Shown piece after piece: positions 16,942 through 24,786 of a stretch of 64,000 bases of DNA. The notes beneath the pieces are model-generated. The model was not told where the DNA came from, searched no databases, and worked only from the letters and a program-made list of their open reading frames with translations. How positions within the stretch are numbered: the first letter of the stretch is position 1; each line of letters starts with the position of its first letter. Origin of the DNA: JABDBE01 sp049585795 (lineage in GTDB: Bacteria > Acidobacteriota > Terriglobia > Terriglobales > Acidobacteriaceae); assembly GCA_049585795.1 (NCBI GenBank), contig JBAVAQ010000007.1:372001-436000 (forward strand). The letters are read 5' to 3'. The position numbers were made by a program, and so were the translations under genes.

Positions 16942-17241
16942 CTAGCAGCGGAGCGAGCGATGGAGGAGTGGCAAGAAACTCGAGGTCGCATGAGCAAACA
17001 CCAAGGCCTGCTCATGGCGGCGCGATGCAGTCTTAGCAGAGAAACAAAACTGTGTTGAGGTACTGACGCTCAACCACCCTGACGCGGACGTGACCCTTGA
17101 ATGTACGTCTACTGGCGCCGTGCCGCCATGAAAGGCTGTATCCGGCAAATCCACTTGCGGCAGCACCAGGATCAGCACAATCAGGAACAGCAGGCTCGCC
17201 AGAACGAACAAACGTGACGGTCCTATCGTCCAGCGTCCCAT
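16942..17241 (-). CDS. Possible small single-pass membrane protein
   Basis: An open frame of about 99 residues with a basic N-terminus (MGRWTIGPSR) and one strong hydrophobic helix LFVLASLLFLIVLILVLP, then a short periplasmic-looking stretch. The second half is rich in Ser, His and Arg and looks less like coding sequence. There is no good ribosome site near the ATG. It may be a real small membrane protein whose end is frameshifted, or a chance frame. The remaining sequence from 17287 to 17510 has GC-rich hairpins, for example 17392-17411, and no gene. Confidence 0.3.
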   Translation of the reverse strand: MGRWTIGPSRLFVLASLLFLIVLILVLPQVDLPDTAFHGGTAPVDVHSRVTSASGWLSVSTSTQFCFSAKTASRRHEQALVFAHATSSFLPLLHRSLRC

Positions 17242-17391
17242 GGCATCGAAGCTACCACAAATTCTCCCAGCGTCAAACCCCACCAACGTGCTAAGAGTCT
17301 ACGAGGATGGATAGTAGCTATCGAGCGCATGGAGGTCGAATCTCGCCGCCCGGCAGTTGTGACTCTTTACCCGATCTCGCGAACAATGGAC

Positions 17392-17411
17392 GACGGGCGT
17401 CCCCGCCCGTC
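17392..17411. repeat. GC-rich hairpin repeat
   Basis: Perfect 8-bp stem GACGGGCG / CGCCCGTC with a four-base loop TCCC, lying between the aldehyde dehydrogenase stop and the small membrane gene. It resembles dispersed intergenic hairpins seen elsewhere in the window. Confidence 0.6.
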
Positions 17412-17510
17412 CCCATTGCAAGAAACAGAAATAACTGCGGGGTGCCCCACCCTTTGCGTGCAACTTGTGGAGGGTTGGGCGTCCAGCTGAACCAGCGACC
17501 CGCACTCAGC

Positions 17511-19016
17511 CTACAACGCCGTGCACACCGCCTTGACTTCCGTATACTGCTCCAACACTTCATGACCCATTTCGCGACCCCATCCAGACTGCTTGTATCC
17601 GCCAAAGGGCAGGGCAGCGTCGAAAATGTTGTAGCAGTTAATCCATACCGTACCGGCACGCAGCTGCGAAGCCAGACGATGCGCCTTCTGAATGTCGCGC
17701 GTCCAAATCCCTGCCGCCAGCCCGTACACCGAATCGTTAGCTTGTGTGAGCAGCTCTGCGGGATCGCTGAACGGAATTGCCGTAACCACCGGCCCGAAGA
17801 TTTCTTCCTGCACAACCTTCATCTTCTCGTTTGTGTTCACCAGGACCGTTGGTTTGACGAAGTAGCCCTTATCGCCGTGCCGCCCTCCGCCAACCACCGC
17901 TTTTGCGCCTTCGGAGAAACCCGCCTCGATGTATCCGCAAACCCGGTTCATCTGCTCGGCGGAAACCAACGGCCCCATATCCGTGGACTCGTCCTGCCCT
18001 GATCCCACGTTGATCTTCTTCGCAAGCTCGGCCACGCCTTCGACGACTTTGTCGAAAATCTTATTCTCGACATACAGACGCGAGCCTGCGCAGCAGCACT
18101 GTCCGTGATTAAAGAAGATGGCGCTGGCGGCCCCGGCAATCGCGGCGTCCAGATCAACGTCGGCGAATACGATATTGGGAGACTTGCCGCCCAGCTCCAA
18201 CGAAACTTTCTTCAGATTCCCCGCGGCCGCCTGCAGAATAAGTCTCCCGACTTCCGTCGACCCGGTGAACGCGACTTTATCCACGTCGGGATGAGCCGAC
18301 AGCGCAGCCCCCGCCGTCTCGCCATAACCCGTGATGATGTTTACCACGCCATCCGGAAATCCGGCTTCTTGGAATAGTTCGCCCAAACGCAGCGCCGTGA
18401 GCGGCGTCTGCTCCGCCGGCTTGAGCACAACCGTATTTCCCGTAGCCAATGCCGGGCCCAGCTTCCATGCCGCCATCAGCAAAGGAAAGTTCCACGGAAT
18501 AATCTGGCCGACGACACCGACCGGTTCGCGCAAAGTGTAAGCCAGAAATTTCGCCCCAGGCGCATAGGGCACTGAAATCGGAATCGTATTCCCCTCAATC
18601 TTCGTCGCCCACCCTGCCATGTATCGAAATAAATCTACGGCGAGGGGGACATCGGCTACGCGGGCGACTTTTAATGGTTTGCCATTGTCTAGCGATTCCA
18701 GTTCGGCGAACTCTTCGAGATTTTCTTCGAGCAAGTCTGCGAGCTTCCAGATCATGCGTCCGCGCTCGGAGGCAGTCAAGCGAGACCATCGGCCAGTCTC
18801 AAAAGCCGCGCGAGCCGCTTTGACTGCGCGATTGATGTCCTCATGGTTACCCTCAGCTACGTGGGCGAGAACCTCGCCGGTGGCGGGATTGTATGTGGCA
18901 AATGTTTGGCCGGATGCTGCCTCAACCCACTTGCCATTGATCAGCATCTTGCGAGTTTGCGAAACAAAGTTGGAAACTTTATCTTGCGATGGAGCCATGT
19001 TCAGAACTGTTGCCAT
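17511..19016 (-). CDS. NAD(P)-dependent aldehyde dehydrogenase
   Basis: A 501-residue enzyme with AGGAGG 5 bases before the ATG. It oxidises aldehydes to acids with NAD(P). Motifs: IIPWNFPLLMAAWK and VVLKPAEQTPL (coenzyme binding), GSTEVG (Rossmann loop), the catalytic general-base Glu in LELGGKSPNIV near residue 268, and the nucleophilic Cys within GQCCCAGSR near residue 302. PFGGYKQSGWGRE and the C-terminal EYTEVKAV segment are typical of the ALDH1/2 class, similar to betaine or phenylacetaldehyde dehydrogenases. Substrate cannot be told from sequence. It appears to be transcribed alone. Confidence 0.93.
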   Translation of the reverse strand: MATVLNMAPSQDKVSNFVSQTRKMLINGKWVEAASGQTFATYNPATGEVLAHVAEGNHEDINRAVKAARAAFETGRWSRLTASERGRMIWKLADLLEENLEEFAELESLDNGKPLKVARVADVPLAVDLFRYMAGWATKIEGNTIPISVPYAPGAKFLAYTLREPVGVVGQIIPWNFPLLMAAWKLGPALATGNTVVLKPAEQTPLTALRLGELFQEAGFPDGVVNIITGYGETAGAALSAHPDVDKVAFTGSTEVGRLILQAAAGNLKKVSLELGGKSPNIVFADVDLDAAIAGAASAIFFNHGQCCCAGSRLYVENKIFDKVVEGVAELAKKINVGSGQDESTDMGPLVSAEQMNRVCGYIEAGFSEGAKAVVGGGRHGDKGYFVKPTVLVNTNEKMKVVQEEIFGPVVTAIPFSDPAELLTQANDSVYGLAAGIWTRDIQKAHRLASQLRAGTVWINCYNIFDAALPFGGYKQSGWGREMGHEVLEQYTEVKAVCTAL

Positions 19017-19128
19017 AAATTCCTCCTGGCATAATAACTGATCTCAGAAGTGCACGTGCGATTAGTTGAAGCCGCTGGAACGCCTTCTACAAAATCGTTT
19101 GCGCAACAACTGCGAATTGTAGCGCATT

Positions 19129-20055
19129 TTACTGGCTAACGGACGCGGCTTTCTGTCCAATCAGAATTGCTTCCTGCATCTGGCGGAACAAGTCGCCCAT
19201 GGCCGCGGGAGAGTGAGACACAAATATGGTGTTGCTTTTGTCATTGGCGCCAATTTCCTTCATGGTGTCGAGGTATTGAGTTACGAGCACCAACATCATT
19301 ACGTCGTGAGGGGTCGATCCTTCGACGGCCTTCGCAAATGCCTCAACGGACTCCTTAAGACCTTCGATGATTGCCTTGCGCTGGTTGGCAATGCCCTGGC
19401 CCTGTAGAGCCTTGCTCTGGGCTTCGGCTTCGGCCTGCTTCACTTTTAGAATTTTCTCCGCTTCTCCGCGCGCCGTGGCGGCTACCTGCTCGCGCTGGGC
19501 CGCGTTGATGTCGTTCATCGCGGCTTTTACTTTTTCGTCGGGCTCGATGTCCGTTACGAGAGCCTGGTCGATGGCGTACCCGTAGGTTTTCATCACATCG
19601 TCCAGTCCCTCTTTGATGGCGATTGCAATGTCCGATTGTTGCAGGAAAGCATCGTCGAGAATCATCTTAGGGACGTGGCCGAGAATTACGTTGAACACAT
19701 AAGAAGAGATTTGCTGCTTGGGATTGGCCAGCTTGTAAAAGGCCTCATACACCTTCTCGGGAATCACATGATACTGGACGGAGACCGGAATCTTCACGAA
19801 GACATTGTCTTTGGTTTTGGTTTCGACGTCGAGAGCAAGCTGTTGCACGCGCAAGTCGATGCGAGCGGCGATCTGGTCGAGCCAGGGCAACTTGAAATTG
19901 ATCCCAGCATTGGCCACGCGAAGGAACTTGCCCATGCGTTGGATAACGACGGCTTCCGCGGTTCTGACCTGAAAGAAACCGCTAAGGATGGTCCCGACCG
20001 CGAAAAGAACCACCAATCCATAAAAGAAAACCTCGAAACCAGACGAAACGTCCAT
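19129..20055 (-). CDS. SPFH/Band 7 (stomatin-like) membrane protein
   Basis: A 308-residue protein with AAAGGAG upstream of its ATG. One N-terminal membrane helix (residues 8-28) is followed by the SPFH domain: AEAVVIQRMGKF, PWLDQIAARIDLRVQQL and the VSVQYHVI segment. Then comes a coiled-coil rich in Ala, Glu, Gln and Lys (AAQREQVAATARGEAEKILKVK) and a C-terminal oligomerisation segment. Such proteins form membrane microdomain scaffolds and regulate proteases. A NfeD partner, often next to them, is not present here. Confidence 0.93.
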   Translation of the reverse strand: MDVSSGFEVFFYGLVVLFAVGTILSGFFQVRTAEAVVIQRMGKFLRVANAGINFKLPWLDQIAARIDLRVQQLALDVETKTKDNVFVKIPVSVQYHVIPEKVYEAFYKLANPKQQISSYVFNVILGHVPKMILDDAFLQQSDIAIAIKEGLDDVMKTYGYAIDQALVTDIEPDEKVKAAMNDINAAQREQVAATARGEAEKILKVKQAEAEAQSKALQGQGIANQRKAIIEGLKESVEAFAKAVEGSTPHDVMMLVLVTQYLDTMKEIGANDKSNTIFVSHSPAAMGDLFRQMQEAILIGQKAASVSQ

Positions 20056-20369
20056 CGGTGAATCTCCTTTGAGGTCTTGAGTGTTGGGAAGAAACGCCGG
20101 CTAAACACAACTCGGAACCGGAAGCATAATAGCGGTTGCAAGGGCTTCCTACAATTGAATTGTCGGACTTCAACAGAAATCAGCGCAAAGCTGACCCTGC
20201 ATCGCGACGCGGTTCGTGGGTCGCGGTTTCAGCATCCCTACAACTTCTTCAGGAATCCAAGCGGCTGAACGAAGGGTTCCCCCAGAGCGAGCGCCAGGTC
20301 ACGCTTGGCACGCGCTGCTTGTAGCGATCGGCGGCCCAGCATTGCGAAGGTAGTCGCGGGACTCCGAAC

Positions 20370-20408
20370 TTGACAACTGATCCATATTTCTGCAATTATG
20401 GAAATATG
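20370..20408 (+). promoter_or_regulatory. ars promoter with inverted-repeat operator
   Basis: TTGACA at 20370-20375 is a perfect -35 box; AATTAT at 20394-20399 is a plausible -10 with an 18-base spacer. An 8-bp perfect inverted repeat CATATTTC (20383-20390) / GAAATATG (20401-20408) with a 10-base centre overlaps the -10 and the arsR start, as expected for ArsR autorepression. The predicted transcription start falls at or next to the ATG at 20406. Confidence 0.75.
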
Positions 20409-20762
20409 ACCGCAGTCACAAGCAAGAAATCTACAGAGCAGGTTGCGAAGTATGCCGACATGCTTTCGGCGATGGGGACGGAACCGCGCCTTCGAATCAT
20501 GCAGTTGCTGCTCTCCGCGCATCCGGATGGCCTGGTCGTCGGCGAGATTCAGTCAGAATTGGACATCCCGAACTCCACCCTTTCGCACCACCTGGACAAA
20601 CTAAAGAATGAAGATCTCGTGAGCGTGCGCCGTGAAAGCACCTTCTTGCGCTACACGGCCAACACGGAAGCTCTCCAGGAATTGCTGCAATTCCTCTATG
20701 CCGAATGCTGCACTAGAAACAAGGCGGTTAAACCACAAGACATTGTTCAACTTTGCAAATAG
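20406..20762 (+). CDS. arsR: ArsR-family transcriptional repressor
   Basis: A 118-residue winged-helix repressor from the ATG at 20406. It has the ArsR order: MLSAMGTEPRLRIMQLLL, the recognition helix region DIPNSTLSHHLDKLKNEDLVSVRRE and the wing. A CC pair (AECCTRNKA) near residue 102 could bind arsenite; the classical CVC in the DNA-binding helix is absent. It lies 12 bases before arsM and heads the arsenic operon. No ribosome site precedes the ATG, and the promoter predicts a leaderless mRNA. Confidence 0.9.
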   Translation: MTAVTSKKSTEQVAKYADMLSAMGTEPRLRIMQLLLSAHPDGLVVGEIQSELDIPNSTLSHHLDKLKNEDLVSVRRESTFLRYTANTEALQELLQFLYAECCTRNKAVKPQDIVQLCK

Positions 20763-20774
20763 TTAGGAGGCATC

Positions 20775-21632
20775 ATGAGTAGCGCTGACATTAAGGAAAT
20801 CGTTAAGGAAAAGTACGGCCAGGCAGCCTTGCGCGTGAAATCGGGTGGCAGTAGTTGCTGCGGAGCTACTGCGGCAAGCGGCTTGGGCTGCGACCCCATC
20901 ACGTCCAATCTCTACGACTCCTCCGAGGCGAGGCAAGTACCGGAGGAGGCTGTGCTCGCCTCTTTGGGATGCGGAAATCCAACGGCTTTAGCCAACTTGA
21001 ATCCGGGAGAAGTGGTTCTCGATCTCGGGTCCGGCGGGGGCATCGATGTTCTGCTGTCGGCACAGCGAGTGGGCCCCTCCGGCAAGGCCTACGGTCTCGA
21101 CATGACGGACGAGATGCTGGCACTCGCGAATGAGAACAAGCGCAAAGCGGGCGCCGAGAATGTCGAGTTTCTGAAGGGCGAGATCGAACACATCCCTTTG
21201 CCGGACGACTCGGTCGACGTGATTATTTCGAATTGTGTGATCAATCTTTCAGCGGATAAAGATCGGGTGTTGCGGGAAGCCTTTCGGGTGCTAAAGCCAG
21301 GCGGCCGGTTTGCGGTTTCCGATGTTGTGACCCGAGGCGAAATCACGCGAGGTATCCGCGAAAGCGTGCTTCTGTGGGTCGGCTGTGTAGCTGGAGCCCT
21401 GGGTGATGACGAATATCGCAACAAGCTCGCCGCCGCAGGTTTTGCGCAAATTGAAATCGAGCCCACAAGGATCTATCACGCCGCGGATGCGCGTGAGTTT
21501 CTGGCGGCCGCCGGTCTCGACGTGGATGCCATCGCGCGGGAGGTAGACGGGAAGTTCTTCAGCGCGTTTGTTCGGGCGGTTAAACCGAATGCAGTGGTGA
21601 AGGATTGCTGTGGGCCGACCTGTTGTAACTAG
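20775..21632 (+). CDS. arsM: Arsenite S-adenosylmethionine methyltransferase
   Basis: A 285-residue SAM-dependent enzyme with TTAGGAGG before the ATG. ArsM methylates arsenite to volatile or less retained species. The SAM-binding site is LDLGSGGGID (about residues 84-93). Catalytic cysteines are seen in GSSCCGA near the N-terminus, in SNCVINLS (about 154) and in VGCVAGAL (about 203). The Cys-rich tail DCCGPTCCN is a further thiol site. It sits between arsR and arsC, with 8 bases to arsC, so co-expression is clear. Confidence 0.96.
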   Translation: MSSADIKEIVKEKYGQAALRVKSGGSSCCGATAASGLGCDPITSNLYDSSEARQVPEEAVLASLGCGNPTALANLNPGEVVLDLGSGGGIDVLLSAQRVGPSGKAYGLDMTDEMLALANENKRKAGAENVEFLKGEIEHIPLPDDSVDVIISNCVINLSADKDRVLREAFRVLKPGGRFAVSDVVTRGEITRGIRESVLLWVGCVAGALGDDEYRNKLAAAGFAQIEIEPTRIYHAADAREFLAAAGLDVDAIAREVDGKFFSAFVRAVKPNAVVKDCCGPTCCN

Positions 21633-21640
21633 GAGAAGCG

Positions 21641-22153
21641 ATGCAAGGGCATTACAACGTCTTATTTCTGTGCACGGGCAATTCGGCGCGATCCATCATG
21701 GCGGAGGCAATTCTGAATTTCAAAGGCCGGCCTAATTTCACTGGCTATAGTGCCGGAAGTCATCCGGCAGGGAAAGTTCGCCCGGAAGCCTTGAAGCAGC
21801 TGGAAATAGCGCACCTCCCGACCAGCGGTTTGCGTAGCAAGGCCTGGGATGAATTCTCGCTTCCTGGCTCTCCCAAGCTCGATTTTGTTTTCACGGTCTG
21901 CGATAACGCAGCGAAGGAAGTCTGCCCGGTGTGGCCAGGACAACCGGTGACTGCGCATTGGAGTGTTCCAGACCCGGCGGCAGTCGTGGGGAGCCAGGTC
22001 GAGGTAGAACGGTCATTTCGTGAGGCTTTTTTTATCCTCGATCGCAGAATCAGCTTGTTCCTTTGCCTTCCGCTGAAAAGCCTTGACAGTCTTGCCCTGA
22101 AGAGGGAACTGGAGAGCATCGGCCAGACGATGACTGCCGTTACCCGCGAATAG
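21641..22153 (+). CDS. arsC: Arsenate reductase, low-molecular-weight phosphatase type
   Basis: A 170-residue enzyme that reduces arsenate to arsenite. The phosphatase-like loop CTGNSARS has the nucleophile Cys11. The two resolving cysteines are Cys87 and Cys95 in VCDNAAKEVCPVWPG, which marks the thioredoxin-coupled family. HWSVPDPA carries the Asp general acid. The protein is about 30 residues longer than the shortest members because of a C-terminal helical extension. It lies after arsM and before acr3 in the operon. Confidence 0.95.
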   Translation: MQGHYNVLFLCTGNSARSIMAEAILNFKGRPNFTGYSAGSHPAGKVRPEALKQLEIAHLPTSGLRSKAWDEFSLPGSPKLDFVFTVCDNAAKEVCPVWPGQPVTAHWSVPDPAAVVGSQVEVERSFREAFFILDRRISLFLCLPLKSLDSLALKRELESIGQTMTAVTRE

Positions 22154-22205
22154 CTGCGCGCTTCTCAAAGAGGTCGCACTCGGTTTCCCGGAATAAGGAC
22201 CACGC

Positions 22206-23288
22206 ATGAAAACAACAACTAAGCTCAGCTTTTTGGATCGTCATCTGACCGGGTGGATTTTTGCCGCCATGGTCGCTGGCGTGGTACTGGGCTGGCTGGT
22301 GCCTGGAGTCGTGCCCTTCCTGTACTACTTTAACGTCGGTACAACTTCGATTCCCATTGCTGCGGGGCTGATCCTGATGATGTATCCACCCTTCACCAAG
22401 GTGCGATATGAGGAACTGCACGAGGTCTTCCGCAACAAGCGCGTGCTTGGCCTTTCACTCATACAGAACTGGGTTGTAGGTCCGATTCTGATGTTCGTTC
22501 TGGCCATTGTGTTCCTGCGCGGATATCCGGAATACATGGCCGGGCTGATCATGATCGGCCTGGCCCGCTGCATTGCCATGGTCATTGTCTGGAACGAACT
22601 GGCGCGCGGCGATACGGATTATGCCGCTGGTCTGGTCGCGTTCAATTCTCTTTTCCAGGTCTTCTTCTATTCGGTTTATGCCTGGGTCTTCATTACTGTC
22701 CTTCCTGCGAAGCTCGGCCTTCGGAGTACGGTGGTCAATGTGTCTATGGCAGAGATTGCAAAGAGCGTCTTTGTCTATCTGGGAATTCCGTTTTTGGCTG
22801 GCTTCTTGACCCGCACGGCGCTGGTTCGCGCTTATGGGCGCGATTGGTATGACCGGAACTTCGTTCCCCGCATAAGCCCTCTCACATTGATTGCGCTGTT
22901 GTTCACGATCGTCGTAATGTTTTCCCTTAAGGGCGGGTATATTGTTCATCTTCCGTTGGATGTCGTTCGCATTGCCGTGCCGCTATTGATTTATTTTGTC
23001 CTCATGTTTCTGGTGTCCTTTTACATGGGCAAGAAGTTGGGCGCGGACTATTCGAAGACCACAACCCTTGCCTTCACGGCCGCTTCGAACAACTTCGAAC
23101 TGGCAATTGCGGTTACAGTCTCAGTCTTTGGCATCAATTCTGGAGGCGCATTCGCGGCTGTCATCGGACCTCTGGTAGAAGTGCCCGTAATGATCGGACT
23201 GGTCAACGTGGCCTTCTATTTTCAGCGCCACTTCTTCAATGCGGGACGGACGATTGTCGAACCAGTTAGTTCGCCCGCCGCGCCATAG
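22206..23288 (+). CDS. acr3: Acr3-type arsenite efflux permease
   Basis: A 360-residue integral membrane protein with about ten helices. Acr3 exports arsenite using the proton gradient. Diagnostic blocks are MMYPPFTKVRYEEL, the GLARCIAMVIVWNELARGD segment with the essential Cys, VFVYLGIPFLAGFLTR and TAASNNFELAIAVTVSVFG. It is the last gene of arsR-arsM-arsC-acr3; 50 bases after its stop lies the copy of the tmRNA 3' end that marks the edge of the neighbouring island, so the operon itself appears to be outside the island. Confidence 0.96.
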   Translation: MKTTTKLSFLDRHLTGWIFAAMVAGVVLGWLVPGVVPFLYYFNVGTTSIPIAAGLILMMYPPFTKVRYEELHEVFRNKRVLGLSLIQNWVVGPILMFVLAIVFLRGYPEYMAGLIMIGLARCIAMVIVWNELARGDTDYAAGLVAFNSLFQVFFYSVYAWVFITVLPAKLGLRSTVVNVSMAEIAKSVFVYLGIPFLAGFLTRTALVRAYGRDWYDRNFVPRISPLTLIALLFTIVVMFSLKGGYIVHLPLDVVRIAVPLLIYFVLMFLVSFYMGKKLGADYSKTTTLAFTAASNNFELAIAVTVSVFGINSGGAFAAVIGPLVEVPVMIGLVNVAFYFQRHFFNAGRTIVEPVSSPAAP

Positions 23289-23338
23289 AAGCCTACTTGA
23301 GCGACCGGCGCAAATCGTGGCGAACGAAACGGGATCAA

Positions 23339-23362
23339 TGGTGGAGGCGGCGGGAGTCGAAC
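23339..23362. repeat. Left att-like copy of the tmRNA 3' end
   Basis: 24 bases identical, and in the same orientation, to the last 24 bases of the tmRNA gene at 32209-32232. The identity begins exactly at the CCA end (TGG on this strand) and stops within the T arm, where the sequence changes to TTTTCA. Such a displaced gene end is the usual footprint of site-specific integration into ssrA. Confidence 0.88.
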
Positions 23363-23403
23363 TTTTCATCCCCGTTTAAATTATGATATGGCCGGACAGG
23401 TGG

Positions 23404-23642
23404 CTAACACCCATACTGGGGCCAGCGAAGCTCTTCTTCAACTGCTAATACGAGAACATCCGACGGGTCGTCATCTTCGGCCAATGTTTGAGGGATGAAT
23501 CCGTAATGCGCTGGATAGTAGACGGCCGAGTAGAGAAGGCGGTCCATTCGAATCAAACCGGTCTTCTTGTCCCAACTCGTATTTGAACGCTGGGAGCGAG
23601 TGGAATCTCTACCACATGTTTTCTGACGGGGGAGCTCTTCAT
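23404..23642 (-). pseudogene. ppa: Inorganic pyrophosphatase remnant (truncated, frameshifted)
   Basis: Reading the minus strand from the ATG at 23642 gives MKSSPVRKHVVEIPLAPSV, then after a one-base shift KYEL, then after a second shift DKKTGLIRMDRLLYSAVYY, followed by PAHYGFIPQTLAEDDDP and SDVLVL before an unrelated tail and a TAG at 23404. This is the N-terminal half of family I inorganic pyrophosphatase (normal length about 175 residues), with the active-site region EDDDP present but the C-terminal half missing. It is therefore not functional. The truncated end faces the att-like repeat 40 bases away. Pyrophosphatase is a main target of fluoride and its genes often accompany crcB. Confidence 0.85.
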
Positions 23643-23722
23643 TTTGGATTTGATAAGAACGAACAGAAACTAAAACCCGTTGACTTCGCCTCTCGTCTTT
23701 GCTGTACTTAAATTGTTATCAA

Positions 23723-23812
23723 CGGTGAAGGAGTTCACCGAAACCGCTGTTCCCACCATATAGCCGGGCGCAGCTGATGACTCCTGACAAGCGGCCCTTG
23801 TCGCGGAGTCAT
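23723..23812 (+). promoter_or_regulatory. Fluoride riboswitch-like leader (crcB motif)
   Basis: The aptamer has stem 1 CGGTG (23723-23727) / CACCG (23736-23740), the loop GGAGT (23730-23734) that pairs with ACTCC (23780-23784) as the pseudoknot, the conserved AAACCGC (23741-23747), stem 3 GCTG/CAGC (23746-23749, 23771-23774) and GCTGATGACTCC (23773-23784). All match the known crcB RNA consensus except that GATGG in the loop is GAAGG here. ATGACTCC (23777-23784) can instead pair with GGAGTCAT (23805-23812) over an inner GACAA/TTGTC stem, giving a mutually exclusive fold as an expression platform. It lies at the head of the operon that includes crcB. Confidence 0.8.
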
Positions 23813-23839
23813 GTCCCGGCAACGGTTCCGCAAGAATGA

Positions 23840-24679
23840 GTGATCGTTTGGAGTTGGGGCCTCAATCCGGACCGACCTGACCCGATTGCGATCTCAGCGC
23901 GGGTACGCCCCTTGAAGCGGAGCAAGAACAAAGAGCTCGAAAAGCAGTCTGGCCCAGGACAGGGCCTGTGGTTCACGCGTAGCACTTTCGCCAAAGCGTT
24001 TGCGCTGGGTGGTTGCGCGATCTGCAACGCCGTGCACGCCGCTGAGCGCAAGGGAATCCACTCCTTCCTACATGAAGGCATGATGTTTCCTTCGGTGCGG
24101 GAAAAGTTTCTAGATGGAGGAGGGTTTTGTCTCCACCACTTCTGGATGGCTAAGGCCATCGAAGAATACACGTGGCAAACTGGCGGCTTCGGAAACGCAA
24201 TCCTTTGTAGTGACCTCGCACCATTGGCTGCTTCGGGGCTGGCCAACGCAAATGGAAGCGAGCCAAACCCGCGATCCTCACTACTCCGACGCCGGCAGAA
24301 GCCTCCATTCGTGCCAGGCCACGACTGCATGTTCTGCGATGACAATCGAGAAAAGGAACAGTTCCTGGCGCAGGTTCTCGAAGAACTTGTCGACGAGGAG
24401 GAGTTTCACAAGCCTTTGGCTGAACATGGGCTTTGCGTACGGCATGGCCAACTGTGCCTACAGACATGGAAGGACTCTCGGAAGCGGAATGAGTTGTTTT
24501 CCCAGCTTGAGGCACAACTCAGGGAGTTGACGGACGACTTGCGAGAGTTCATTCGCAAGCGCGATTACCAGTATCGCGACGAACCTCCGGTGCGCGAACA
24601 GGATTCTGTGCTGCGAGCCATGCAGTTTTTTGTTGGTCCAAATCCCTGCAGTTCTCGAACTATGAAAGAAGCGTCATGA
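23840..24679 (+). CDS. Paired CxxC/CxxH putative metal-binding protein (first copy)
   Basis: A protein of up to 279 residues from a GTG at 23840; the true start may be further in, as no good ribosome site is seen. Two similar modules each have CxxC followed by CxxH: Cys59/Cys62 with Cys97/His100, and Cys163/Cys166 with Cys199/His202. Four such ligands per module fit a structural zinc site. The rest is helical and charged, ending with RDYQYRDEPP and an AMQFFVGPNP tail. The gene at 28007 has the same two-module plan. It may belong to the DUF6062-type group; the function is unknown. It is the first gene after the fluoride-riboswitch-like leader. Confidence 0.7.
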   Translation: MIVWSWGLNPDRPDPIAISARVRPLKRSKNKELEKQSGPGQGLWFTRSTFAKAFALGGCAICNAVHAAERKGIHSFLHEGMMFPSVREKFLDGGGFCLHHFWMAKAIEEYTWQTGGFGNAILCSDLAPLAASGLANANGSEPNPRSSLLRRRQKPPFVPGHDCMFCDDNREKEQFLAQVLEELVDEEEFHKPLAEHGLCVRHGQLCLQTWKDSRKRNELFSQLEAQLRELTDDLREFIRKRDYQYRDEPPVREQDSVLRAMQFFVGPNPCSSRTMKEAS

Positions 24680-24714
24680 AGATCGCCATCATCTCGGACC
24701 TGCATGGAAAATAA
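24676..24714 (+). pseudogene. Metallophosphoesterase N-terminal stub
   Basis: The ATG at 24676 overlaps the stop of the preceding gene (ATGA) and encodes MKIAIISDLHGK before a TAA. This is the first strand and metal-binding DxH motif of calcineurin-like phosphoesterases (usual MKI..ISD.HGN). Nothing of the rest of the enzyme is seen in the 72 bases before the next gene, so it is a deletion remnant of a former operon member. Confidence 0.6.
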
Positions 24715-24786
24715 AGATCATGTTCTACGATTGCTGCTTGCGGTAAGGCGAAAAGGGCAAGACGAGGCCGACGGCGAACGGAACAT

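Noticed and set aside
16812..17015. 67-codon minus-strand frame
   Set aside because: It overlaps the long hairpin and the neighbouring frame and lacks a ribosome site.
20406..23288. ars operon as part of the ssrA island
   Set aside because: It lies outside the two copies of the tmRNA end, so the boundary evidence excludes it.
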